The position numbers and the translations under genes were made by a program. Below, in pieces: positions 1 to 6,613 of a stretch of DNA of 50,228 bases (within the stretch, counting starts at the first letter, position 1; every line of letters starts with the position of its first letter). The DNA comes from a virus, in the IMG/VR virus record IMGVR_UViG_3300050821_004815, positions 1 to 50,228 of that record, one strand, 5' to 3'. The notes under the pieces are model-generated. The model saw only the letters and a list, made by a program, of their open reading frames with translations. It had not been told where the DNA came from and ran no database searches.

Positions 1-1
1 C

Positions 2-61
2 CGCTATAAAAGCTCCGATCAGACGAAACGACCGGCCTCCGAGCTTCCGGAGGCAGAATGA
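2..61 (+). CDS. 3' end of a small gene cut by the window start
   Basis: Nineteen codons and a TGA, starting RYKSSDQTK and ending ELPEAE, are identical in protein to the C-terminus of the gene at 46181-46642. Read across the window ends, the frame continues from an ATG at 50197, giving a 30-codon ORF that begins MNTSAKYREAY. In this copy the gene would therefore be a short derivative carrying only the shared C-terminus. The start codon of the next gene overlaps its stop (ATGA). Function unknown. Confidence 0.55.
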   Translation, partial: RYKSSDQTKRPASELPEAE

Positions 62-186
62 CCCTCAACCAGATCCTCGCCCAATTGGTGCGCGCCGCTG
101 AATGGCAGCTTGCTAGGCGCTCGCCGACCTGGGTGCTGCTCGGAATTGTCATGGGCGCCATCGCGCTCGCCCTGCTAAAGCACTGA
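58..186 (+). CDS. Small single-pass membrane protein (42 aa)
   Basis: Starts MTLNQILAQLVRAAEWQ and has one hydrophobic segment at about residues 25-40 (TWVLLGIVMG then AIALALL), ending in LKH. The ATG overlaps the preceding TGA, implying translational coupling. A near-identical copy lies at 46639-46767. The differences cluster at residues 19-21 and 34, so the protein is conserved as coding. It probably sits in the inner membrane; its role is unknown. Confidence 0.7.
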   Translation: MTLNQILAQLVRAAEWQLARRSPTWVLLGIVMGAIALALLKH

Positions 187-197
187 GGGACACAAAC

Positions 198-563
198 TTG
201 GACGAACCGATGAGTATCGAGTTGGATAAAGCCCTAATGGCCCGTTCCCGGCGCAAGGTTAGGGCGTTGACCTTTGCCGACCGGGTGGCGATCAATCTGC
301 TCTACGACAATCGGAAGGGCGTCAGCGGCCCCGTCTTGGCCCGCGTATTCGGGGTGTCGAAGAACACCATCTATTACAAATCGCTGACGGGTAAGGCTGA
401 CTCCTATCCGACCACTGGCGAGCAGGTGAACGAGGTCGAGGAGGAAATCGACCGGCTCGGGCGCGACGAGGCCAGGGCGATCTACCTGACCGACGAGATC
501 CTCACCCGGGTCAACGCCGAGCTGCAGCGCACCGCGCGACGCAAGGAACGGAGACGGCGTTAA
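198..563 (+). CDS. Helix-turn-helix DNA-binding protein, copy 1
   Basis: A 121-aa basic protein. The stretch DRVAINLLYDN, then GPVLARVFGVSKNTIYYKS (about residues 30-65), looks like a helix-turn-helix of the Trp-repressor/homeodomain-like kind. It is followed by an acidic helix (EVEEEIDRLGRDEARAIYL) and a C-terminal Arg/Lys run. TTG at 198 is chosen because GAGGGA lies 7 bases upstream; the in-frame ATG at 210 would be 19 bases from it. The paralogue at 46779-47144 is about 95% identical. The protein at 43712 shares the same layout (HTH, then LG-x-E/D helix, then Y-x-T). Probably a phage regulator; the target is unknown. Confidence 0.7.
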   Translation: MDEPMSIELDKALMARSRRKVRALTFADRVAINLLYDNRKGVSGPVLARVFGVSKNTIYYKSLTGKADSYPTTGEQVNEVEEEIDRLGRDEARAIYLTDEILTRVNAELQRTARRKERRRR

Positions 564-657
564 TTCAAGGCAGGGCGAGGCCAAGCAGGGCTATGCGCGG
601 TCGGGCCATGCGCGACGAAGCAGGGCGGGGCTCAGCGAAGCGGGGCAACGCAAGGAT
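564..657 (+). repeat. Pentanucleotide array A1
   Basis: About 17 units of period 5 with GC at fixed phase (RGCNN) fill the gap between the stop at 563 and the TTG at 658. The array ends CGCAA GGATT, with GGATT in phase. In the second module copy the same two genes overlap by four bases (TTGA at 47141-47144) with no array, so this 94-bp block is an insertion or expansion exactly at the junction. Its AGGA end may serve as ribosome-binding site for the next gene. Confidence 0.9.
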
Positions 658-900
658 TTGACACCAGAACAATTACAAAAACGGAACGAAAAAATTAAAG
701 CGGCATGGGATTGCCCTTTGCGGCGATCATTGATGGCGAGGCTTAAAAAGGATCAGGTTTATGCCCGTTATGCCTGTCGGGGCCCGGATGGCCGATATCG
801 AAGATCTGACCCGCATGGTGGTCTCGGTTCAGGCGGAAGCGGCCAGCCACGGCAAACTGACGCTGTGGACGATCTACGACAAGCCGAAGGACCACCCTGA
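658..900 (+). CDS. Small basic protein overlapping the next gene, copy 1
   Basis: 80 aa. The N-terminal 50 residues (IKAAWDCPLRRSLMARLKK, then GPDGRYRRSDP) are conserved in the copy at 47141-47383 although the DNA there is only loosely similar. That argues the reading frame is real. The C-terminal third overlaps the next gene in another frame and is Gly/Pro/Gln rich. The start is TTG, with AAGGA from the array end six bases before. The first 120 bases are clearly AT-richer than the module around them. Function unknown; the basic N-terminus suggests nucleic-acid contact. Confidence 0.55.
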   Translation: MTPEQLQKRNEKIKAAWDCPLRRSLMARLKKDQVYARYACRGPDGRYRRSDPHGGLGSGGSGQPRQTDAVDDLRQAEGPP

Positions 901-1060
901 CGAGATCGTCGCCCGCCGACATGAGGTTCCCGGCGGCCCGACCGAAAACTTGATGGGCGGCGATCTCGGGCTTCTGCGTGAGGTGTTCCGCGGCGCCGGC
1001 CTGGTGTGCGTCGGCCGGCGGGAGGGCGACGACGTCAAGATAGTCGAGACATGGCTTTAA
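761..1060 (+). CDS. Conserved hypothetical protein, copy 1
   Basis: 99 aa and nearly identical to 47244-47543. Core segments are ADIEDLTRMVVSVQAEA, GKLTLWTIYDKPKDHPDE and GGDLGLLREVFRGAGLVCVG, which read as a small alpha/beta domain. The ATG at 761 has AAGGAT about 8 bases upstream; a later in-frame ATG (MADIEDL, 788) is possible. It overlaps the preceding gene by 140 bases in a different frame in both copies. No motif identifies a function. Confidence 0.75.
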   Translation: MPVMPVGARMADIEDLTRMVVSVQAEAASHGKLTLWTIYDKPKDHPDEIVARRHEVPGGPTENLMGGDLGLLREVFRGAGLVCVGRREGDDVKIVETWL

Positions 1061-1073
1061 CGGAGGATCAAAG

Positions 1074-1340
1074 ATGAACGCGATTGTCGAACTGGTTCAG
1101 CCGATCAAAAAGATTCGCAAGCCGCTCGAAGTCAAAAACGCCGAGCTAAGAGCCGAAATCCGCGAGCTTAAGCGCGACCTGAAGGCGGCGCGTCGGCACG
1201 CGACGGACATGCTCGCCTCGATGAAGCTGATGAACCATCGGATGCGATGGCTGATGGAGCATGCGAACTTCGAAACACGCTGCACATGCACCCCGACGCG
1301 CGCCGACTATCTCAGGGCGATTGCGCGTGACCCCGCGTGA
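1074..1340 (+). CDS. Coiled-coil protein with CxC tail, copy 1
   Basis: 88 aa. Residues 20-55 are rich in E/K/R/L heptads (KNAELRAEIRELKRDLKAAR), predicting a coiled coil. The C-terminus carries TRCTCTPTRAD followed by a basic tail. GGAGG lies upstream of the ATG. The copy at 47954-48196 keeps both ends, but the middle (MKLMNHRMRWLMEHANF here) is different. Its 3' end overlaps the GTG of the next gene. Role unknown; probably a small dimeric protein. Confidence 0.75.
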   Translation: MNAIVELVQPIKKIRKPLEVKNAELRAEIRELKRDLKAARRHATDMLASMKLMNHRMRWLMEHANFETRCTCTPTRADYLRAIARDPA

Positions 1341-1845
1341 AGCCGGCGAGATCGAGCTCGAAGAGCCCGACTGGTCAGCCCGGTTTGCGGAGCACTGCCT
1401 CCGCTGGCCGCGCTTGCCGCGGTACTTGCAGGAGGACTCGGCGTTCGAAGCCGTCATGCGCGAGTGGAGGATTTTCCATTTCGTCTGGAAAGAGAGCGAG
1501 GGGAAGGCCAAACGTCAGCCAGCGTCGGCGCCGGAAGCTATCATCGGACTCGCTAAGATCGGGATTTTCCCTGCTCGCTTTCTGCACAAAGATGTTCCTC
1601 GCGATCCAAGCGGCGGCTTTCAAAGTGACGATCATTGTTGGTTGAGCCTGAATCAAGAGCAATGGCGCATTACTGGCGTCGAGGACAAAATACTGTGTCT
1701 AGAAAAGGGGTTCGAAGACAAGCCGGAAACGCGACAAATTAACCTCGCTACGGCGAAATGGACGAAATACTGTGAAGCGGCGAGTGAGGCTTTGCGCGCT
1801 CGATCAGAATTTGAGGTTTACAACTCTACTAAAAATCAGCTATAG
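1327..1845 (+). CDS. Conserved hypothetical protein, copy 1
   Basis: 172 aa from GTG 1327, overlapping the previous stop as in a coupled operon. It matches 48509-48985 along its length (VTPREAGEIELEEPDW, FEAVMREWR, FPARFLHKDVPR, EDKILCLEKGFEDKPET). In copy 2 a CxxCxxCC gene lies just upstream, but not here. The last ~15 residues extend past the paralogue and the sequence there becomes AT-rich, next to array A2. No catalytic motif is recognised. Confidence 0.7.
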   Translation: MTPREAGEIELEEPDWSARFAEHCLRWPRLPRYLQEDSAFEAVMREWRIFHFVWKESEGKAKRQPASAPEAIIGLAKIGIFPARFLHKDVPRDPSGGFQSDDHCWLSLNQEQWRITGVEDKILCLEKGFEDKPETRQINLATAKWTKYCEAASEALRARSEFEVYNSTKNQL

Positions 1846-1857
1846 AGCTATTCTCTG

Positions 1858-2072
1858 CACGGCCAAGCGTAGCAAGGCTGGGCAAGGCGTGGCTGGGCCG
1901 GGCGGCGCGAGGCTAGGCGTGGCGTGGCGAAGCTAGGCGTGGCGTGGTCTGGCAATGCCCAGCCGGGCCGGGCGGCGCGAGGCAGCGCTCAGCATGGCAT
2001 GGCGCGGCGGGGCCAAGCAAGGCTTGGCGTCGCGAGGCGTGGTCGGGCGGCGCAGAGCGCAGCGAGGCAAGG
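1858..2072 (+). repeat. Pentanucleotide array A2
   Basis: About 43 units of the 5-bp RGCNN repeat with few phase slips, on the top strand. It contains a longer duplicated block (GGGCCGGGCGGCGCGAGGC recurs about 70 bp apart), which points to slippage or unequal exchange. It ends GGCAA GGATT and then TAATGAGTCAATTTA. The same junction, GGATTTAAT followed by GAGTCAATT, recurs after array A6 at 13559-13581. No gene is believable inside. Confidence 0.9.
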
Positions 2073-2077
2073 ATTTA

Positions 2078-2116
2078 ATGAGTCAATTTAACTCTGCTCG
2101 GCGAAGCAAAGCTTAG
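2078..2116 (+). pseudogene. Vestigial 12-codon ORF (MSQFNSARRSKA)
   Basis: ATG follows AAGGATTTA from array A2, so it has a ribosome-binding site, but it stops after 12 codons where array A3 begins. Its start (MSQFN) and 5' flank resemble the start of the helicase gene at 13571 (MSQLD, same GGATTTAAT...GAGTCAATT). It could be the remnant of a gene whose body was replaced by repeat. It could also simply be copied array flank. Confidence 0.35.
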
Positions 2117-2160
2117 CATGGCGTGGCACGGCCGAACACGGCGTTGCTAGGCAAGGCATG
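2098..2160 (+). repeat. Pentanucleotide array A3
   Basis: About 12 units of the same 5-bp repeat, ending GGCAA GGCAT GGATT directly before the ATG of the ribbon-helix-helix gene (2166). It is separated from A2 by only ~25 bp of AT-rich sequence. Confidence 0.85.
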
Positions 2161-2165
2161 GATTT

Positions 2166-2333
2166 ATGACAACCAAAACTTCACGAATCACCATTAATTT
2201 TAGCGACGCGGCGACGCAGTGGCTCAACCAAGAAGCTACGCGCCGCAATTTGAGCATCAGCGAATTGATCCGCCGCATCGTGGACGAACTGCGCGGTGAT
2301 TTTGTGCTCAAGGACAGCAAGAAAGCGTCTTGA
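2166..2333 (+). CDS. Ribbon-helix-helix (CopG/Arc-like) DNA-binding protein
   Basis: 55 aa: a beta strand (TSRITINFS), helix 1 (AATQWLNQEATRR), then NLSISELIRRIVDELR, the classic RHH layout of strand, helix, turn, helix. Such proteins dimerise and bind operator DNA through the strand. The ATG lies directly after the array end (ATGGATTTATG), so ribosome binding is weak or array-derived. It is AT-rich against its surroundings, suggesting acquisition. It likely regulates nearby early genes or itself; no target is visible. Confidence 0.75.
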   Translation: MTTKTSRITINFSDAATQWLNQEATRRNLSISELIRRIVDELRGDFVLKDSKKAS

Positions 2334-2363
2334 CGTCACTATAGATCGGATTTATGTAGATCA

Positions 2364-2436
2364 AGCACGGCGTGGCCGGGCGTAGCTCGGCACGGTTTGG
2401 CTAGGCGGTGCTGGGCGTGGCTCAGCGAGGCATGGG
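2364..2436 (+). repeat. Pentanucleotide array A4
   Basis: About 14 units (GGCGT GGCCG GGCGT AGCTC GGCAC and so on) between the RHH gene and the gene at 2457. It ends GGCAT GGGTC rather than GGATT. The downstream gene has its own site, GAAGGAAAG, so this array does not supply the ribosome-binding site. Confidence 0.85.
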
Positions 2437-2456
2437 TCTACAGAAGGAAAGATAAA

Positions 2457-3053
2457 GTGGAGATCAAAATAGCTGTTACTGGAATTACGCCACTAATCAT
2501 GAATAAATTTTCTGATGAAGCCGCATTAATCGCTTCTGGCGGCGTCCGAGGTAGTTCAGCTGCGGCTGGACGCAAAACGCCGCTCGAAATTTGTGAAAGT
2601 AAATTGTATGTAGGCCTCGACGGTAAAATAATGGTTCCACAGCCTAATTTATTACGCAGTATTGTAGACGGCGGTCGATTTCATAAGGCAGGAAAAAAAC
2701 AAATCACGACTAAAGAAGAGTCAATGATGTTTTCCTGCCTTGATATCGAAGGCATTAGTATTCCAGTCATCCATCAACAAGGCTGGAAGGTCGACACCCG
2801 TCCTGTGGTCAACCCTTCGACAAAAGGGCGTATCCTTTGTCATCGCCCGATGTTTGATGATTGGAGATTGGAATTCATCGTTCACCTCGACATCACTCTT
2901 CTCGGTCCAGGCATCTTCAGACAAATTGTCGATGACGCTGGCAATCGTATCGGGCTCGGTGATTTTCGACCGGCGCGAAAAGGTCCATACGGTCGTTATC
3001 GCGTCGACCATTGGGAGATCGTTGAGCAAACGCTTGATATAGCGGCGGAATAA
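2457..3053 (+). CDS. Phage 'TPLIMN' family protein (possible nucleic-acid-binding RAMP-like fold)
   Basis: 198 aa from GTG 2457, chosen for GAAGGAAAG 7 bases upstream; a longer frame would run into array A4. The N-terminus KIAVTGITPLIMNKF and the C-terminal GLGDFRPARKGPYGRY are marks of a widespread phage protein family that usually sits beside replication or recombination genes. From memory its fold has been likened to Cas7/RAMP ferredoxin-like proteins, but I cannot verify that here. The gene is AT-richer than the genome core and is flanked by arrays A4 and A5, so it looks acquired. Confidence 0.6.
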   Translation: MEIKIAVTGITPLIMNKFSDEAALIASGGVRGSSAAAGRKTPLEICESKLYVGLDGKIMVPQPNLLRSIVDGGRFHKAGKKQITTKEESMMFSCLDIEGISIPVIHQQGWKVDTRPVVNPSTKGRILCHRPMFDDWRLEFIVHLDITLLGPGIFRQIVDDAGNRIGLGDFRPARKGPYGRYRVDHWEIVEQTLDIAAE

Positions 3054-3060
3054 TTCAACT

Positions 3061-3368
3061 TAGCTGGGCAAAGCCTGGCGAAGCACGGCGACGCGAGGCC
3101 CGGCGGCGCGTGGCGGGGCAAGGTACGGCCCGGCATGGCGGCGCGAAGCCTCGGCGTGGCTCTGCCTGGCTCGGCAACGCATCGCGCGGCCGGGCAAGGC
3201 TTGGCGTGGCATAGCATGAGATGGCGAAGCACGGCGTGGCAACGCGCGGCATGGCGCAGCAAGGCGAGGGCGGGGCAGGGCGCGGCAGAGCGGAACTTGG
3301 CGATGCTGTGCCTGGCTTTGCTAGGCGTGGCCAGGCGTGGCCAGGCACGGCTGGGCAAGGCAAGGATT
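3061..3368 (+). repeat. Pentanucleotide array A5 (longest)
   Basis: About 60 units over ~305 bp with the GC dinucleotide every 5 bases and only a few phase slips. It includes GGCGTGGCCA repeated in tandem near 3325-3345. It ends GGCTG GGCAA GGCAA GGATT in phase. ORFs through it translate to low-complexity Ala/Pro/Arg or Gly/Ala/Arg 5-residue repeats and are not genes. A hairpin follows at 3378-3410. Confidence 0.92.
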
Positions 3369-3377
3369 TATATTAAA

Positions 3378-3424
3378 GGGCCCCCTGCAACGCCAAGCAG
3401 CAGGAGGCCCAATGGTCTGTTTTA
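3378..3424 (+). terminator. Hairpin after array A5, possible terminator
   Basis: Arms 3378-3388 and 3400-3410 pair at 10 of 11 positions (GGGCCCCCTGC with GCAGGAGGCCC) around an 11-base loop. A weak T-rich stretch (TGTTTTA) follows. It would end transcription from the 2166-3053 genes before the helicase gene. The remaining ~100 bases to 3528 contain a TTGACA at 3488 without a good -10. Confidence 0.5.
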
Positions 3425-3527
3425 GCCCAGGTGCGTAGGCCAACATTACATGTAGTGGAGTTATCCAACGTTGTCCACATGAGCGGTTTGACAGGACGCT
3501 GAATCGGGCAGAAATCTCGACCCACAG

Positions 3528-6041
3528 GTGCGCCAAATGCCGTGGGAATCAACCCGAATACAGCGATATTTAACCGTCGATTTCATCACCAAGAGGAGAT
3601 TAAATGCCCCGGCAGTCTGGCTAGGCCCGCAAAGCAGAGCGCCAAGCGCCGACGACGCGATCCGGCCGCCAGACGGGCTCAAGACCGACCCTAACGAATG
3701 GGCGAACGAGGATGACGAGCGCAATCTCGCCGTCCGCCTGGTCAACGGGCATATCGAGCTGCAGATCCAAGCGCCCGACGAAATCTGGCTCGGATTCTTA
3801 TTTAAGGCTTTCCGAGAGCTTCGAATCGACGCCCGCGCCGCCTTCGGAAGTCAATTCATCACCTCCATCATCCTGAGAATTGACGATCCTGAGACCATCG
3901 ACCGCTGGCGCGAGCTCTGGCCGCGCGGCCACACCGACAAGAACGGCCGCTGGGTCGAGACCAAATTCGCCTATTCGTCCATGCCGACCGCACGCTCGAA
4001 GGCGATCTGGCACGATTCGAAGCCCCTTCCCGGCTCGATCTTCGCCGAGAAGCTCGTCGTCTGGCGCCCGTGGGGCAAGCCGGCGGCCGAGACGGCCGAG
4101 ACCGGGCTGGACGATCTCGAAGTTAGAGAACTCGCCGCGACAAATATGAAATCTATTTGTCGCGCCATCGCTTTCGCCACTTTAGCCTATTGGATCAACG
4201 ACTATCTCGACGGGCTTGAAGAATGGGACGAGAGCCTAACGCGGGTGATGGGCGGCTGGGTCGCTCGACTGATCCGCGAAGGCCAGGACATCAACGCGCG
4301 CGGCAAGAGCCTCGAAGGGGTGTGCTGGTCGCCTATCGAGGATTCCCCGACCGCCGGTGAGCTGCTCAACTTTCTTGGCGCGATGGGCGCAAGCAAGGAT
4401 CTTGGCGTCGCCTTCCTGCACGCCGAAGCGGCGTTAGAGCGCAGCTCGACCGCGCCCGTCCCGGGTTGGGGCGCTATCGAGACGCTATTCGGCCCACAGG
4501 CCAAGGTCGGCATCCGGCGAGCCTTCCGCGCCGGTCTCGACATCGATGCGGTCGAGCGGATGAGCGAGCTCTACATTTACGACCGGACGATGGATAACTT
4601 TCTCGATTGCGATGAGCTGCTCAAAGGGCTGCATCACGAACACAAGGTTGACGAGCTGGAGCGGCGGCACAAAAACGAGATCATCTTCGTCGCCGGCAAG
4701 CCGCAGAACCCGTTTAAGCTCTACGCCGGCTCCTCGCTGCGCACCGATGTCCAGCACCGGGAGTTTCGCCCTGGCTACGAGCCTGGGTCCATCCTGCGCT
4801 ACTCCCCGGTCTACGGGCTGCTAAACGGCGAGGATAAGCATCCGGACGAATACCGGGTTTTGAATGTTTTTCCCGGCTTCGTGATCAAGCCGGTCGCCAC
4901 TATCGATGCGGCGATCATGGGTCGAGCGGTGACCATGCTCGACCGAATGCTCGGTCTCCTGACCCAGGACAAGGACGAGCAGATCAAGTGGCTTAAGCAG
5001 TTCGTCGCCTTTATCGCCCAGCGCCCCGAGATCAAGCCGCAAGTCTGCCCGATCATCGTCGGCGGGCAGGGGATCGGCAAAAGTCTGTTCGGTGACAATT
5101 TGATGAAGGCCTTGTTCGGGATCATGGCCGGCGGCGCCGCGGCCGACGCGCTAACCGAAAACAAGTTCGTCATCACTCCGTTTTTGAGCAAATTGATCAC
5201 CTTCATCGACGAGGTGCGGCTCGAATCGGTCGGGGCGATCAACACCATCAAGAAACTGGTGCGCGCCGACTACGTCTCGGGCCAGGTCAAGTTCGGGCAT
5301 CAGAGAGACTACTATGTCCCGACTCGGCTCCTGATCGCCTCCAACTCGCCCGACATCGGGCTTTCGCCGGTCGACGCCGCCGACCGGGCGTTTTTCTTCA
5401 TCATGTCGTGGACCGGCGAAAACAAGCGGATGACCGACCGCGAATTCCTCGATTGGTCAAACAGTCTCAAGCCGTTCTACACCGAATTCGTCCAGGCGTT
5501 GGAGGCGGTTGTATTCAAGCAGCACCTCATGCGCTATTTCATGGACTTCGAGGTCACCCGCGGCGAACTCGAAAACCTGCAATATTCCTCGCGCAACGAC
5601 GAGAACATCGTACGCTCGACCATGTCGAAGGCGCGCGAGGTGGCGCGAGCTATCGTCGCCGACGCACGGGTGCTCAACGACAAGGATCTGATGGCATGGT
5701 TCAATTCGACCAATCTGCGCGACGCCATCTTTCGCGTCGACGGCCGGCGCAGCAAGGTCGAGGCGGGCCAGGTGATGATGGAATTCGAGCGCGCCGGGGT
5801 GATCGAAGTGGTGCGCGGCGACATCCGCAAGTTTACCTGGGGTTACGGCAAGACGGTGCAGTTGATGAGCGAGGCGCACAGTTTGCCAATCACGCCGAAC
5901 TGGGACTATAAACCAGGCGACTTTGATGCGAACGACATCCGGTCGACCGAAGGGGCGCCACAGTGGCGGGGCTACAACAAAAACCAACGGCAAGACCGCG
6001 GACCCTACGATCCCGATGCTATGGGCCCGGACTCTTACTGA
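3528..6041 (+). CDS. Replicative helicase, P4/DUF5906-like SF3 type
   Basis: Up to 837 aa. The C-terminal half has a Walker A GGQGIGKS (about residues 512-519), a Walker B-like ITFIDEVR (~565), and LLIASNSPDIGLSPVDAADR as sensor 1 with an arginine-finger region. These are typical of phage/plasmid primase-helicases (D5/VirE/DUF5906). The N-terminal ~300 residues show no clear primase motif. It probably unwinds phage DNA at replication. The start is uncertain: GTG 3528 and ATG 3537 lack a good site, while a strong AGAGGAG precedes ATG 3604, which opens only a 6-codon ORF in another frame. A small upstream ORF or a sequence error is possible. Confidence 0.85.
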   Translation: MRQMPWESTRIQRYLTVDFITKRRLNAPAVWLGPQSRAPSADDAIRPPDGLKTDPNEWANEDDERNLAVRLVNGHIELQIQAPDEIWLGFLFKAFRELRIDARAAFGSQFITSIILRIDDPETIDRWRELWPRGHTDKNGRWVETKFAYSSMPTARSKAIWHDSKPLPGSIFAEKLVVWRPWGKPAAETAETGLDDLEVRELAATNMKSICRAIAFATLAYWINDYLDGLEEWDESLTRVMGGWVARLIREGQDINARGKSLEGVCWSPIEDSPTAGELLNFLGAMGASKDLGVAFLHAEAALERSSTAPVPGWGAIETLFGPQAKVGIRRAFRAGLDIDAVERMSELYIYDRTMDNFLDCDELLKGLHHEHKVDELERRHKNEIIFVAGKPQNPFKLYAGSSLRTDVQHREFRPGYEPGSILRYSPVYGLLNGEDKHPDEYRVLNVFPGFVIKPVATIDAAIMGRAVTMLDRMLGLLTQDKDEQIKWLKQFVAFIAQRPEIKPQVCPIIVGGQGIGKSLFGDNLMKALFGIMAGGAAADALTENKFVITPFLSKLITFIDEVRLESVGAINTIKKLVRADYVSGQVKFGHQRDYYVPTRLLIASNSPDIGLSPVDAADRAFFFIMSWTGENKRMTDREFLDWSNSLKPFYTEFVQALEAVVFKQHLMRYFMDFEVTRGELENLQYSSRNDENIVRSTMSKAREVARAIVADARVLNDKDLMAWFNSTNLRDAIFRVDGRRSKVEAGQVMMEFERAGVIEVVRGDIRKFTWGYGKTVQLMSEAHSLPITPNWDYKPGDFDANDIRSTEGAPQWRGYNKNQRQDRGPYDPDAMGPDSY

Positions 6042-6280
6042 TCCTCGCCACGCCCGCCGACGCCTGTCACATCTATCGCGTCTGGCATTATCCCAAACCG
6101 CAGAAGTGCTTCACCGCGCTGGCTCCGCTTCCAACGCGTTCATTCCGACATGAGACGTTCCGCGAACGAATCGATATTCCGCTGCCGGCGCTCGAATGGG
6201 CTGAATGTCCACCCGGCGAAGAACGATTGATGGCAATTGCAAAGTTGCGCGCTTTGGAGGATGTTCCGCCAAGCCGATAG
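5963..6280 (+). CDS. Putative secreted small protein with signal peptide
   Basis: 105 aa from GTG 5963, overlapping the 3' end of the helicase gene. A hydrophobic stretch GPGLLLILATPADA is followed by CHIYRVWHYPKPQKC, which looks like a Sec signal with AxA-type cleavage before a Cys pair. The C-terminal half has IPLPALEWAECPPGEERLMAI. Similar short exported proteins occur in Rhizobiales-like phages as far as I recall. The start is uncertain because no good ribosome site is seen. Function unknown. Confidence 0.5.
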   Translation: MAGLQQKPTARPRTLRSRCYGPGLLLILATPADACHIYRVWHYPKPQKCFTALAPLPTRSFRHETFRERIDIPLPALEWAECPPGEERLMAIAKLRALEDVPPSR

Positions 6281-6289
6281 GAGCCCGCC

Positions 6290-6613
6290 ATGGCGACCAT
6301 CAAGCGCACCGCTCACACCACCGTTCAAGCCGCACCCCGTACGCTGCCTCCATTGGAGCAGTCGCCCAGCCGCCTCGGAGATCGCGCCCCCGGGCAGCTC
6401 CCCGGCGTCGAGGACAACCAGTGGCCCGACGTTCCGGTCGATCCCGAAAGCGAAGCTGTCGAAAGCCAGGTCGTGACGGTCGGCCAGGAGCAATTGAAAC
6501 GCTCACGCGAGATGCAAGAGATAGGGATCGCCAACTGGGTCGCCGCGCGTGACGAGCGCGATCCTGCTGATCGGCCGCAACAGGTCGCTGGCGTCACACC
6601 CCTGGAACGCTGA
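6290..6613 (+). CDS. Hypothetical protein, Pro-rich N-terminus
   Basis: 107 aa with AGGAG 6 bases before the ATG. The N-terminal half is low complexity and Pro/Gln/Ala rich. Residues 65-107 are more ordered (VGQEQLKRSREMQEIGIANWVAAR). Its TGATG junction with the next gene indicates coupling. No known family recognised. Confidence 0.65.
   Translation: MATIKRTAHTTVQAAPRTLPPLEQSPSRLGDRAPGQLPGVEDNQWPDVPVDPESEAVESQVVTVGQEQLKRSREMQEIGIANWVAARDERDPADRPQQVAGVTPLER

Larger units (their letters stand above)
2..1845 (+). repeat. Early-gene module, copy 1 (diverged duplicate of 46582-48985)
   Basis: Bases 1-563 align without gaps to 46582-47144 with only scattered substitutions. After that the copies are mosaic. 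Copy 1 has a pentanucleotide array at 564-657 that copy 2 lacks. The stretch 658-779 matches copy 2 in protein but poorly in DNA. Bases 780-1060 are again nearly identical to 47263-47543. Copy 2 carries an HNH gene and a CxxCxxCC gene that are absent here. If the window is circular, only the ParB-like gene separates the two copies. Confidence 0.9.

Noticed and set aside
1-563. Simple terminal direct repeat with 46582-47144
   Set aside because: The copies carry substitutions and then diverge structurally, so they are paralogous modules or strain variants, not an exact terminal redundancy.
564-3368. CRISPR array interpretation of the repeats
   Set aside because: There are no identical repeats of 20-40 bases, no spacers and no cas genes; the unit is 5 bp and continuous.
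3055-3425. Several ORFs of 60-120 codons on both strands through array A5
   Set aside because: They translate to low-complexity 5-residue repeats forced by the 15-base register of the pentamer; none has a ribosome site or known domain.
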